64,000 nucleotides of DNA from Saposhnikovia divaricata (Eukaryota > Streptophyta > Magnoliopsida > Apiales > Apiaceae): assembly GCA_036435485.1 (NCBI GenBank), contig CM071597.1, positions 52,745,881 to 52,809,880 of the forward strand. The letters are read 5' to 3'. Both the position numbers and the translations under genes were made by a program. Positions 35,462 through 47,695 of the stretch are shown piece by piece (the stretch's first letter is position 1; the number at the start of each line of letters is the position of its first letter). The notes beneath the pieces were generated by a model. The model was not told where the DNA came from. It saw only the letters and a program-made list of their open reading frames with translations, and did not search any database.

Positions 35462-37891
35462 TCAAGGTGATTTTGGTACCCAAGCTTCCTTGGATCCTTT
35501 CTTGTTAGCCTTTGACTTTACAATCTTGGCATTCTTCACCTTAGATGTAGATGCCTGATTGATGGGGTTTGACACATGCTTATTTGCATGAATATTTGAT
35601 GCATGCATTTGTGGAAAATTGGCATACATATTATTCATGCTAGGAATGTTCCATGACATTTATGGCATATTCAAAGATTGGAAATAAGGGTTAGACACAT
35701 ATGGTATGTTCACATATGGATTAGAAAAACTAGCATTTTGATACAAACCAGGCATTGCAGGCATACATGGTATAGTTTGAGGTACATGAACAGGAGCCTT
35801 GTTAACAATCTTACAATTAGAAGATAGGTGATTGGCACTATTACAATTACTACAAGTTTTCCTAGGGGCAAACTTGTCAGGAGAATAATTGTTTTTCTTG
35901 TTGATGCCTATCTTACCATTTCTGTTCTTTTTCTTTTTACCCTTAATTTCTACCTTTTCATTATCTGATTTACCAATAACCTTTTTGTTGTGTAAATCAC
36001 CTGCCTTAGCCTTCCCACTAGATTTAGTTTGGTTACACTCACCAGTAACAAAGTTCTTGGTGACTGGACCATACTTAATATCCAGTTTCTTGAGTTCCCT
36101 CTTACTAACAACCTTTTTGTTAGTCGACGGATACCTCTCATCCGTTGATGGTTCATCTATCAACGGATGATCACTATCCGTTTATTCACAAATTGTCTCT
36201 AGATCCTCAAGGCAAGGTTCTAGCTCCTTTTTCTTTTGAGTCCAGGTCTCCTTCACAAACGATTCTATTCCCTGGACTTCCATTATGTTTTGTGAAATAT
36301 TCCTACAGCTTTGAAATTTAGCAATTATCGCTTGTTCTTTTTCAAGCTGGTCTTTTAAAATCAGTTATCTTTTTAACACAGCTTCAAGTTCACTTTTAGC
36401 ATTATTGCAATCAACTCTCATTTTCTCAAATTCTAGAAATTGAACTTCTAGAGCAGCATTTCTATCACTTAAAAATAGATTAGTCTCTTTAATCTTATTG
36501 TTCTCTTTAGTAAGTGATTTAAGAGTAACACTCAAGTGATATAGTTCAGTAGACATTTCATCTATAACACTATTGCATTCCTCTTTGGTGAGCTCGGAGA
36601 GATTAGTAGAAAATACCTGATTGCTAGCTGAACTTGCTTCCTGCTCTCCAGAATCAGCCATCAATGCAAGGTTGACATACTCAACATCATCATTAGAATG
36701 ATTTCCATCAGCAGCCCAGTCATACTCTTGGGTCATGAATGCCTTTCCTTTCTGCCTGAGAAGATCAAAATATTTCTTATTGTAGTCAACAGCTTCAGTT
36801 GGCTTTCCCTTGTTCTCATATTTGGGCTTCCTGCATTCAATAATAATTTGACCAGCAATTCCACAATTGTAGCATTTAATTTTGGATTTATCCACAAAGT
36901 TGCTTGTGGAATAATCCTTGTTAAATGGCTTGGCCACCCCAGAGTTTCTCTTGAATTTCAGCTTAGAGAATCTCCTAGACAGAAAGGCTAAGTGCTCATC
37001 TATCTCATCCAATTCATCCTGCTGAAGGACATTCAATTCTTCAGACACCTTTTCCTTGCTCCTGCTTGATTCTACTTTATCTTTACAAACCTCCCTGTTT
37101 GGTGTAGAACAAGCAGCTTATGTCCTTTCCTCCTTCTGCTCCAAGGTGGCAACAAGTGCGACTGACCCACTTTTATTTTAAGACTTTTCAATCTCTTCGT
37201 CCTGCTCCATTTCCAGCTCATATATCTTTAAAGTTCCATAGAGCCTTTCAAGAGTAAATGTCTTGTACTCTTGAGTGTTTCTTAGAAAAACAGTCATTGG
37301 CTTCCATTCTTTGGGCAGTGATCTCAGAAATTTGAGATTAGAATCTTTAACTTGATAGATTCTTCCATACAGTTTCAAACCATTTAGTAGCTTTTGAAAT
37401 CTACTAAATGTATCATTCAATGTTTCTCCACTCTTGAAATGGAAGTGTTCATACTGTTGGATTAGTAGTTGCATCTTGTTTTCCCTCACCTGTTCTGTTC
37501 CTTCACAAAGGGTTTAAACAGTGTCCCATACTTCCTTGGAGGTAGTATAGCTGATAACATTGTCAACCATGTTTGTTTCTAGACCATTGAACAGTATATT
37601 CATGGTCTTTTTGTCTTTGTGGACTTCTGCCATATCTTCAAGACTCCATTCAGAAACCGGTTTGGGAATGAGAGTGTCAGGTGCATCTTCAGCAAGGCCA
37701 ACTCTTGCTGCAGTCTTCCTCGGAACATGAGGACCCTTGTCAATGCAATCCACAAAACCCTCATCAATGGACACGAGATGTAGACGTATTTTTACTTTCC
37801 AGTGAAAGTAATTCTCTCTATCAAGAACTGATATTTTTACTCCATAATCCTTCTTAGACATGTTAGAAGTGTGTTGATCTTTAAACTTCAA
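35462..37891 (-). pseudogene. gag: Element C Gag, broken by stops
   Basis: One reading frame from ATG 37891 to about 35462, interrupted by stops near 37511, 37175, 37119, 36181 and 35660. Several are TAA codons that a C-to-T change from CAA would explain. The capsid-like UBN2 domain includes YFHWKVKIRLHL (about residue 28). The first zinc knuckle, CYNCGIAGQIIIEC (about 36840-36880), has Gln where the zinc-binding His should be. The second, CSNCNSANHLSSNC, is intact. A coiled coil and another ATCAACGGAT-derived stretch (PLIDEPSTDERYPST, about 36125-36175) lie between them. The length matches element B Gag, which supports a Sirevirus origin. Confidence 0.8.
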
Positions 37892-37906
37892 ATTTGTTAG
37901 ACGCTT

Positions 37907-37918
37907 GCTCTGATACCA
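37907..37918 (-). other. Primer-binding site of element C
   Basis: TGGTATCAGAGC on the minus strand, two bases from the 5' LTR boundary at 37921. Confidence 0.85.
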
Positions 37919-37920
37919 AT

Positions 37921-38904
37921 TGTTATTCCCAGATTACACACTTGTATAATTGTAGAAGGGGGGATCGAATACAATTCTTGATATTTATAAATTCCTGATA
38001 AGAACTCCAGGAATCTATAAGAGGATAATTGCTGTATAAAGATTAATGCACAAACACATATAAAATCAGGTGGTTAAATGCACCACCTGAAGCTTTTATT
38101 TGAAGAAAACTCTATGATACAAATGTACACAGCTGCTGTTTTACAACTCTTTGCTTTCTAAGGATATTCAAGAAAACCTTAAGCAAATGTATCTGTTTTC
38201 TTAGCTTCTAAAGAGTTGCTACACTTGGTTATATAAATCCCAAGTTTACAAGTACTACAGGAACAAGATAATACTAATCTAATTCAAGTTGACTTGCTAC
38301 TTCACTCCAAATACACATGTAGCCGAAAGGTTGTCCTTGTGAACAGACATGTCCCCTGCACCTTTCTTGTATTCATAGTGTAAACGGAATGCTTCTTTCT
38401 TCTGCGTTCCCAAAGTATGGCTGCCATACTGCTTTTTGTATCTACTATCAACCCATGTGATCTGTCAGTCAAACCTGTCTTTATCAACTTCTAATCCCCA
38501 TCTTAGCATAGAAGAAAGTGTTAATGATTATCCGTTGACATTGTACACTGTCATCCATTGATAATAGATTGAGTTGTATCTGTTGATATTGTAGATTTGA
38601 GCTGTATCCGTTGATAGATTTCTGTCTTCATCCGTTGATACACTTCACTTAAACAGAATTACATAGCATAGCTTATTTACAATTGGCTACCTTATTCTGC
38701 CTATCCATTGATGGTCAACATGACTGTGGATAAAAACACTATCAATTGATAACATAGAGATACTGCAGTATGCTACAAAACCTCATCCGTTGATGAGCTA
38801 CCTGTCAATGGATAGAGTTATAAATCCTCATCCGTTGACAGCTACAATACTTATACAATTTGATTGATTGTGAAGTTATCATCAAGTACAACATATTCCT
38901 AACA
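37921..38904 (-). repeat. Element C 5' LTR
   Basis: 984 bp, minus-strand TGTTAGG...AATAACA ends. About ten ATCCGTTGAT-type words lie at 38528-38840 (U3). A TATA-like TTTATATAA is at about 38230, and the conserved C-run block (minus GTATTCGATCCCCCCTTC) is near the 3' end. No second LTR is in the window. Confidence 0.85.
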
Positions 38905-39326
38905 AGTATAACAAATACAGTGTGATTAATTATTAATGCGTGTGATTTGTATGTAAGACGTTACTATGTAAGACGTTACTAACCTGCGAATGATCATTTT
39001 CATGTTTGGGCCTTATAATTTATATTCTCTGAATGAATCAAGTAATGTAGTCAGCGTACGTTTCTTTATATGCAAAAGACCAAAACTTAATACATAAAAT
39101 GAGTTGGCTAGTACGACTATATTGAAATACATTTTATATTCAGATAGTAATGAAATTTTGCACATTTAAATATTTATCATTATTTTGTGAGTTGTATGTA
39201 TATTTGTAAGCATCTATTATAACTAATCATGTATCAAAATCTGATTATTACGAGAACTTGTATTAGAAATAAGCTTTCAAATTCTTTAATTTTTTGTTTG
39301 ATATTAGATTTCCTAATCTCGAAGGT
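38905..39326. other. AT-rich, nothing recognised
   Basis: No ORF, terminal repeat or tRNA-like box seen. If element C has a target duplication, its right copy would begin here (AGTAT), but the partner is lost. Confidence 0.5.
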
Positions 39327-39329
39327 TTA

Positions 39330-39917
39330 GGGGTCATTTGGCAAATCTGAATAATTTATTTCTCAATGATTAAAATTCTGAATGATTAATAATCTGAATT
39401 CTGAATCAATAATTTCGTTTGGTAAAAAAATTACTAAAGTTTCTGAATGATATTATTTTTACTTTTTTCTGCATTATAAGTGAAAAATGTTATATACAAA
39501 TTATTTTTAGCTCTACATTTAAATGACATCTTAATTAAATATAATGATATTTTATGAATAAAAAATTAAAAATTTGATGCAAAGTATAATACGTGATATC
39601 ATAGAATTTCTTTTTTTGGCCTCAAAAGTTAAAATCATAAAAGTTTTTTTTCTTTTTTGAAATCTAAAAGAAAAATGTAGGGATGGTTCTTTATCTTTAC
39701 TCAACTATTTTTGTGTATGAACATGTTTTTCAAAGAGCGAAGGAGGATGTACCTAGAAACCTAAGGAAGAAAGACCAACTTAACGCTTAAGTTGAACATT
39801 TTTATTTTAACGATTAAGAAATTTATGAACCATTAAGAAGCAAAATAGGAGAGCCAAGTAATCTTAAGCGTTAAAATTAACTCATTAAGAAGGATTAAGA
39901 GGAAAACAAATGACCCC
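39330..39917. mobile_element. Tourist/PIF-Harbinger-type MITE
   Basis: 588 bp with terminal inverted repeat GGGGTCATTTG at the left and CAAATGACCCC at the right. It is flanked by the 3-bp duplication TTA (39327-39329 and 39918-39920). No transposase. The interior repeats GATTAA/TTAAGAA words near each end, as subterminal repeats often do. Confidence 0.8.
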
Positions 39918-40440
39918 TTAATTGATCTCTTAACGTTTTGTTTCAAGACTATTTTTAAAAAATCGGATCAAATCTCAGTCTGAACCCACCACATGTTAAG
40001 CAAGATATTTTGTCGCAAACATTCTCATTTCATTGCACGACGTCATTTTCGATCCCTAAACAATCTTAATAAACCCATTAACAACATATGTAAAAGATAT
40101 TAAAATTTCGAGTAATTTTCAAAAATTGAGTTATGTTTCGATTTTGAATTCGTAATAAGTTTAAATTCACCAGCCCAAATACCAAAATTTGATAAAGTTA
40201 TGATTTATTGGTACATTTAATAGTAATTTTCATACCTATAAACTAATGAATTATCTAATTATTCTTATTATGGGTTTAAAAAGTTAAAGATCTACAATTC
40301 AACTACCTATCAAAATATTTGGTGCAAAAAAAATATTTTAATTGTGATCCTGCATTCAAAATAAGTTTTATAAAAAAACTTAATTATATGTGAAGAGTGT
40401 TATTTATATTTAATAGGTTCGTACACATTTTTAAACTAAA

Positions 40441-40475
40441 CTAGCATTTTACCCGTGCTACGCACCGATGACACA
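40441..40475 (-). mobile_element. Helitron 3' terminus
   Basis: On the minus strand a GGTGCGTAGCACGGGT hairpin-type stretch, a short spacer and CTAG|T form a standard Helitron 3' end. The 5' end, to the right, was not identified, so the element's extent is unknown. Confidence 0.6.
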
Positions 40476-43025
40476 ATTCTAAAAAATATTAAATAATTAC
40501 CAAAAATATATATTAGTATCAAAAAACAAATGATTAAATTTAATTATTTAGATTGTAATGTTGATCTCTACTATTTCATCAATTTATTATCTACTAATTT
40601 AGTTTGTTAAATTGTGATGTATTTAAATATTTAATATCAAGATTATATAATTTAAGAAATAAAGTAATGTAAAACAATTACATACACAAACCTCGATTGG
40701 ATCCAGATTTTTTTGGGTTTGGACCGAACATGACAGAAAATCGGAGTTTTTTATTTGAAGGCCCGAAGACCGGACCGCCGCTTATATACGATCCGGTCTG
40801 GGTCTTGGACTGATAGACCCGGTCTAGTCTTATTCACCTTTCTAGATCAAAATGTTGTGTAGCCCTAACTACACTGCACATAAATTACTTCTAGTAATTT
40901 GGTTTCTTGTTCAGTTTTTACTTTGTTAATTTCATAAATAAGTGTCGTTGGAATTCAAAAAAAGTCTCATAAGCCTCAAAAGCTTGTTTATAATTTTTTC
41001 CTCGCGCAATGGATAAATTATATTAAGGATAATAATAAGAAATAAGAAATTGATTGAGTGAGTGATATAATAAATCTTATGTCATAAGTTTAGAAGCATT
41101 TAAACCCATGACAAATGAATATTTACATATAAAGTCAAGTAAAATGAATATTTACATAATAAATTTTAATCAAATAAAAAAGTTATATATTATTCAGTAA
41201 TTTTCAAATTATTCCTAAGAAAAAATTACGCTTGACCATAAAGGTTAGAAAAATGTTACAAATACTGTTAACGACACAGGTCAAACGATCATACTTATCA
41301 TATATTTTCTTACTTTTTTGAATGCGAATGCGGCAACAAAAGTTTGTAGCCATACACCATAAAGTACTTTATAGAGAGTACATATCCCATTAATAACATA
41401 TCGTTGTTTGCCTTGTTTGCGTATGTTCTGGTAGTCTGCCAATAAAGTAAAGTGAAAAATTTATTTTCCAAAAAATTAAAAATAAATTCACCTTATATCC
41501 TCGGATAGGCAGTAACAATCATTAACTATGGCATGAAATCATTCATATTTAGGATCAACCAACAATTATGTAAATTCATAAAATATAAGAAAAGACTAAA
41601 ATTGAACATCTTTTGAGGGAGTAAGCAGTGGTAATGTTTATTCTCTTAGCATGTTATATAATTTCGTGACTTGAGATTATAGAGTACCTATGTTAAAGTT
41701 GAATACCAATGTACAGAAATGATTTTGGAGAATATAGATGGGTGGTTTTTATAACTACTCTAACAACAACAAAATTGTGGCATAATATGTATTCGACACA
41801 TGAACAAATATATTAATATAAGTATAATTAAGTTGAGAATAGTTATATGCTTTAATTTGGAACATGCATGTGTGTGTGAATAAGTGTGTAGGTATTTTTG
41901 TTACTAAGAAAATCAAAAGTAGATACATTAAGTGACTAACTCTCACAAAAAAAACAACATCATTCATAAACATTTACTTTTCTCAAACTAAGAATTTAAA
42001 TTGTCAAATACAAACACTTCGTAGATATACAACTACGGTAGTCATACTTAGTTTGAGGAAGGGATAAGGATGCTCGTCGGGGTGTGATATAATCTCAAAA
42101 AAGTAGAGAAATTGATTTTTTGCAGTAGATTTGTCTGTTAGTCTCACAACAAACCATAAACAAAATTTATTATGATATAGTTTCAACTTATTTTAATTTG
42201 TCAAGTTAACGCATATATTTCATTTACATCTATTTGATTAGCTTATAAAAGATGGAAGTTAAAAAGGTTAGAAGCGGAGAAAAATATGAGACATAAAAAA
42301 ATATAAAATTTATTAATTTTGAAATAATAAATTAACTAAATACATCTTTGAAATTAACATTTTATTTACACATGTATCACATCAAATTTATATATATTTA
42401 ACTAATTGTACATCTAATTTAATATTATATCTATTGCGAACTTACTAAGTAATTATCTTTACATTCCTGGATTTCATTTAATTAATGGTAAACCACAAAT
42501 TAAATTTAAGGACAGATATTTAAAATGCTAAAAATGAAAAAAATGGTTGGTTCTGATTTTGAAAGATAATTATAAAACGTTTACTTAACAATTAGTAAAT
42601 CTAATTTAATGTTAATTTTAATGTGGACTTACTTATTAATTGAATTTACACTCTTGGATTTTTTAACTAATAGGAAACCACAAAACAAATTTAAGGACAA
42701 ATAATCAAAATGATAATTATAGAAAAACGAATGGGTTTGATTTAAAATGATAATTGTATTAAAAAAATGGTTCAAAATAAATGACAATTAATGATTTTAA
42801 GATTGTTTATGTACCTTTTGTCATTGATTCGTGTTGTAAATTCAAGATACCTTCTAAATGGTTATGGTCATTCATGTTGTACCTCTGAATATTAAGTTGG
42901 TGAAATAACAATATATATAATATTAAAGTCATTAGCAATTAAGTTGATGAAGGAAAGAGATTTTTTATTGATGTATCGATGAAAAAAACTATTGAATGCA
43001 TTTTCATTGAATGTGACTTATGTGT
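40476..43025. other. AT-rich region without a convincing gene
   Basis: May be partly Helitron interior. 40700-40860 has GC-richer imperfect palindromes (GACCGGACC / GATCCGGTCT words). 41300-41440 on the minus strand looks like a 120-bp exon between TTGGCAG and AAAGTAAG, but two frames are open and neither suggests a family. 42230-42720 shows a weak repeat containing AAACCACAAA...TTTAAGGACA. Short minus-strand ORFs at 41755 and 42004 lack codon character. Confidence 0.45.
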
Positions 43026-43030
43026 TTTTT

Positions 43031-44303
43031 TGTTGAGTATTGAATACAATAAAAGAATACAGAGGGGGGGGGGTTGAATGGATTCTTGAACTTTTCTTCG
43101 TTCTTGAATCTTTGCAGTAAGATATGTGTTGAGTGTGTGAGATATGTAAGTGCGGATAACAAAGACAAACACAACACAATATTACTTTAATCTAATATTT
43201 TATTAGATAAAGATTTTGCTACAATCTGTGAATACAAATGATAGTATTCTCAGCTTCGTTTTTCTTAGAGAGATATTTCTTGTGATGTTTTTCAAAAACT
43301 TATCTGCAGGAAGTGAGGCTGTATCCTTATAGACATGGACACACCTACTTACTACAAATAACGTAGGTAAACAAAATACTTTCCAGTCTATCTATCTCAT
43401 TTGAGTAAGAGTCCAAACGGCTACATATTTGACTTTGCAAAGCCTGTTCAGATCCACTTCTTTAGCTCCTTGTCCCCTGACTTATCTCTCCAAGCTTCTT
43501 TGTAGGCTTTCCAACGTGCTTTATAGTACATAGTCAAATAAAGCATCTTGGCTTGTTGCAGGTTTCTGACTTGTACAATTCTTCAGTATTTTGTCTTCAA
43601 GAATGTATTCGAGAAGTGGCTAAGTGAGTGATTCGAGAACTAGAATTGACTTAATCGATAACTCTGAGTTCTCGAATAGTGTTATATTGACATATCGAAT
43701 CACTTCTCGAATAGCTATTTTCTCTGGGAGTCCTTGAGATATCGAATAGAGCATTTTGACATATCGAATCCCTGAGATGTCGAATAGCATCTTGAGTCTT
43801 TGAGATATCGAATAGAGCATTGACTTGTTGACCCTTTTGAGAACTCGAATATCACCTTTGACCTGTTGACTCCTTGAGTTCTCGAACAGAGTAATAGACT
43901 TATCGAATGAGATATCGAACAGTGTATTCAGAGATATCGAATAATGTCTTCTGAGATATCGAACCCCTGACTTCTCGAATGCTAGACTTCTCGAATAGAC
44001 AAGTGTACTTCTCGAATTGGTACTTAGGCAAATTCTTCATTTCTTCAAATCCCAACTGTGATTATTTGGCAGTCTTTATCTCCTTGCTTGAGGAATGAAC
44101 CTTGGAACTTCTTTCAAGCATTATTCTTGACTTAATAGGTAAAGTTACACAGCTAGAATTTGAAGCCTATTACAAGTACAAAACAAGTAGAAACTCTACA
44201 ACTAGAGGTTCCCTCAGTTAAGAGGTCATGTAAGTAATGCATAGCATTACAAATAACTTAGGCTTGTTATTAGATGTATTCAGGCATGCCTCCGTGACTA
44301 ACA
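43031..44303 (-). mobile_element. Element D: solo LTR of a Sirevirus-type copia
   Basis: 1273 bp with TGTTGAG...ACTAACA ends and the 5-bp duplication TTTTT on both sides (43026-43030, 44304-44308; T-rich, so weak on its own). No internal region, hence a solo LTR from recombination between two LTRs. On the minus strand the 3' end has the CATTCAACCCCCCCC block shared with A and C. About 19 TCTCGAATA/ATATCGAATA-type words fill 43605-44020. No ORF of interest. Confidence 0.8.
43605..44020. repeat. Iterated TATCGAAT/CTCGAAT words in LTR D
   Basis: About 19 copies in 415 bp, spaced irregularly by 12-40 bases, in a context such as GAGATATCGAATAG or CTTCTCGAATAG. The core TCGA is palindromic. Confidence 0.85.
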
Positions 44304-44448
44304 TTTTTCTCAAGAATCAACTTCCAAGGATCTAGAAAAATTCTGCTTTAGAGGAATCGAGAAACTGATCTTATATGGGCATTGACCCCTTCTAGGAAGG
44401 CCATATGAGGAAAACTATATCGTACTTTTAAATGTATGGACAATGATA

Positions 44449-44928
44449 CAATATATATTAGTGATCATGAAGGTAAGTTATGAATGATAACATTATCAAC
44501 CCAACATTGTAAAAAAAAAAAATTATCTATAGGCACGCCTAATAATGTAAACAAATCGGTGTAATGTGGTAAGGATTGATGCCTACAATTCAGTAAATCG
44601 TAGAATTATTGAAGCTGGCCACTAAATATTCTAATGGGAAGTAACCTTGGGAGGATTTGGAATGGGGATGATGAAAACCTAAATCGTTTTCAATTATTTT
44701 TTTGTCATAATCATTTTTCTGTTGAGTTTATTGGACAATTAAAACACAAAACATACGATACTTATATATAATCGAAATCAAAAATAATGTATCCAAGTAT
44801 AGTCTGTCATTTAATAAAAAGATACAAAGTAGTACCTTAACCGAAATTGATATGATTTAAGCAGGATGAGAATTGATGTAGACGCTTAGTTCATCAAAGC
44901 TGGCTAGGTCTGATGGAGAATAGGAAAG

Positions 44929-44994
<66 letters not shown>

Positions 44995-45467
44995 TGATCA
45001 TGAGGTAAGTTATGAATGATAACATTGCCAACCCAACATTGTAGAAAAATATTTATCAATAGGCACGCCTAATAATGTAAACAAATCGGTGTAATGTGGT
45101 ACAGATTGATGGCTACAATTCAGTAAGTCGTAAAATTATTAAAGCTGACCACTGAATATTCTAATGGAAAGTGACCTTGGGAGGATTTGGAATGGGGATG
45201 ATGAAAACCTAAATCGTTTTCAATTCTTTTTTTGTCATAATCATTTTTCTGTTGAGTTTATTGGACAATTAAAACACAAAACATATGATACTTATATATA
45301 ATCGAAATCAAAAATAAAGTATCCAAGTATAGTCTGTCAATTAATAAAAAAATACAAAATAGTACCTTAATCAAAATTGATATGATTTAAGCAGAATGAG
45401 AATTGATGCAGACGCTTAGTTCATCAAAGTTGGCTAGGTCTGATGGGGAATAGGAAAGGAGCGGCTT
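44449..45467. repeat. Tandem duplication, 533-bp period, around a TA run
   Basis: Copy 1 (about 44449-44932) and copy 2 (about 44981-45467) start with TTAGTGATCATGA (44458, 44991) and end with CTGATGG(A/G)GAATAGGAAAG. They differ at about 4-5% of positions by eye. A (TA)n run joins them. No ORF. Confidence 0.88.
44937..44990. repeat. (TA)n microsatellite
   Basis: About 27 TA units at the junction of the two duplicated copies. Confidence 0.9.
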
Positions 45468-46860
45468 AGATTTCTAGTAATGATTAAATTGACATAATAA
45501 TTCTATTTCTTAGTTTGGAAGAATTTTATATTTGAGGTATTTTTATTTTACGTAAATTAATTATTAGTTAATCGTTAAAAAAATTAGTAGTTATTATGTT
45601 TAGTTATTTTTATATAAGTAGTTATTATGTTTAGTTAATTGATATAAAAAAACAAAAATCTGTTGTTAATGAGTTTAACTTGAGTTGAGTTTAATTTTGG
45701 CTGAAACGTAGAACTTAGATCCAATAGAGAAACATGTTACATTAAATTTAATTGGTCTAGACTCTGATTGATACTAAAATAATTCACAATCTTATAATTG
45801 GTTAGCTAATACGTGGTAGATTCAGGTATTATAATAAAGGAGGTTCAAAAACAATTCATAACTAAAAGATATATAAACATATGTAATTTACTGTTATGTG
45901 GATTTATAGAAAATAATATTTATGGTCTGTAGTAATTTTTTAAAATTAAAAACCATGTGATATACGAATTTATTAAATCAAGATATTATTTTATTTAAAT
46001 TTAGTTTAATCGCGATTAGTAAATTAAAATAAGCATGGTAAATAATAAAAATTTTGTATATGATTGATTGATTGAAAATTTAGAAGTGAATTCTGATTGT
46101 CTCTAAAATAATTTTTATTTTTTGATTGGTAATTTATTCACCAACAAATAATAATACTCTTCTAGCATATATTTAATAATTTAAATAATCAAAATATATG
46201 TAGTATTGGTTTAGATGCATTTATTAATTAATTTTATTAACAAGTTATGAATAAATAATTTTTTGAGTTTTTTTTAAAAAAATCAAGTATTTGAAGGTAT
46301 GGAAATTATCCAAATTATTTAAAATATGATTTCAAAATCCGATGTTTTTCATATTTCAAGTTAGTTAGATTATAATTATTTAAAATCGGTTATAATTGTA
46401 CAATATGTATTATGAAAATTAATTTATAATGTATGATAATATGTTTGTGATTGATTTTATATTAAAAAAGTGGTAGATTAATGAATGAGTAGTTATAAAA
46501 TATAATTTAAAATATATAATAGTATATCGTGATTGATTTCAAATTAAAATAGTAATTTTTTATTTAAAAAATATGTGTTTACGGATATATAAATAAAATC
46601 ATTATTGTATTTAAATTAGAAGTGTTAACTAACCATGGTTAATGAGGTATGTTGAGAATGTAAATAAGGAAAATTCTTAATATAACATGATTGGTCTAAA
46701 ATTTAGGAATCAACTCTGATTGGTTCTAAAATAATTTCTCGATTCTGATTGGTTAACTACACATGGGTAGACTCAGGTATTATAATAAAGGATAATGATT
46801 AAAAAATGAATTTGTGGTCTACTAATTTAATTTAGAGCTTTTTTCATAAATAAATAGGGA
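45468..46860. other. AT-rich region with a separated direct repeat
   Basis: A segment with AATTGGTTAGCTAATAC... and CAGGTATTATAATAAAGGA at about 45745-45840 recurs at about 46685-46795, with a partial third copy near 46080. It could be ends of a small transposable element. No gene seen. Confidence 0.5.
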
Positions 46861-47637
46861 AAAATAATTTTTTGCACATTTACTTTTGTTAAAAATAGCT
46901 ATTTGCAATTTTACTAAACTATTTACAATTTTACTATACTAAGTTTCAAAATTGCAAAAATACTAGGTCCCCCTCCTCCCTCCTTTCCTCTCTCCTCCCC
47001 GACTTCCTGCCTTCCTTCGCATGTGTTTTTTTTTTTAGGTGGGGGTGCTATTTTGGTTGATTTTGGTTTGCAACCATAATAAACCACATTCAACACTTTT
47101 TTTTTTAAGGTGGGGTGCTATTTTGGTTGATTTTGGTTTGCAACCATAATCAACCACATTCAACACTTTTTTTTTTAAGGTGGGGTGCTATTTTGGTTGA
47201 TTTTGGTTTGCAACCATAATCAACCACATTCAACACTTTTTTTTTAAGGTGGGATTCTATTTTGGTTGATTTTGGTTTGCAACCATAATCAACCACATTC
47301 AACACTTTTTTTTTAAGGTGGGGTGCTATTTTGGTTGATTTTGGGTTGCAACCATATTCAACCACATTCAACACATTTTTTTTTTAAGATGAGGTGCTAT
47401 TTTGGTTGATTTGAGTTGCATGGCCCCGCAGGGGCAACCACATTCAACTGCATGCAACCACATTCAACCGAATGCAACTTTTTGTTTTTTAAGGTTTGGT
47501 GATTTTGGGTTGCATGGCCCCGTAGGGGCAATATTCAACTGAATGCAACCACATGCAACTGAATGCAACCTCATGCAACTAAATTTCTGATTTCAAGTTC
47601 CATTTTTCAGTTGTCATTTTCGACCTCATTTTTGGAC

Positions 47638-47695
<58 letters not shown>

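Larger units (their letters stand above)
6540..38904 (-). mobile_element. Element C: Sirevirus-type copia, outermost of nest
   Basis: Minus-strand retroelement: 5' LTR 37921-38904, primer-binding site, gag, a protease-integrase deletion, RT-RNase H, a spacer and a third ORF (7682-6564). Element B inserted into its 3' region, 51 bases before the third ORF. Its own 3' LTR is absent; recognisable sequence stops near 6540. Gag has several in-frame stops and most of the integrase is deleted, so it is dead, and it is older than B. The Sirevirus label rests on the pol type ([14 protein letters not shown] end), the extra ORF after pol and the iterated LTR words. Two deeper insertions account for 7734-32414. 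Confidence 0.8.

Noticed and set aside
41300..41440. Host exon on the minus strand between TTGGCAG and AAAGTAAG
   Set aside because: Two frames are open, no family resemblance, and no neighbouring exons.
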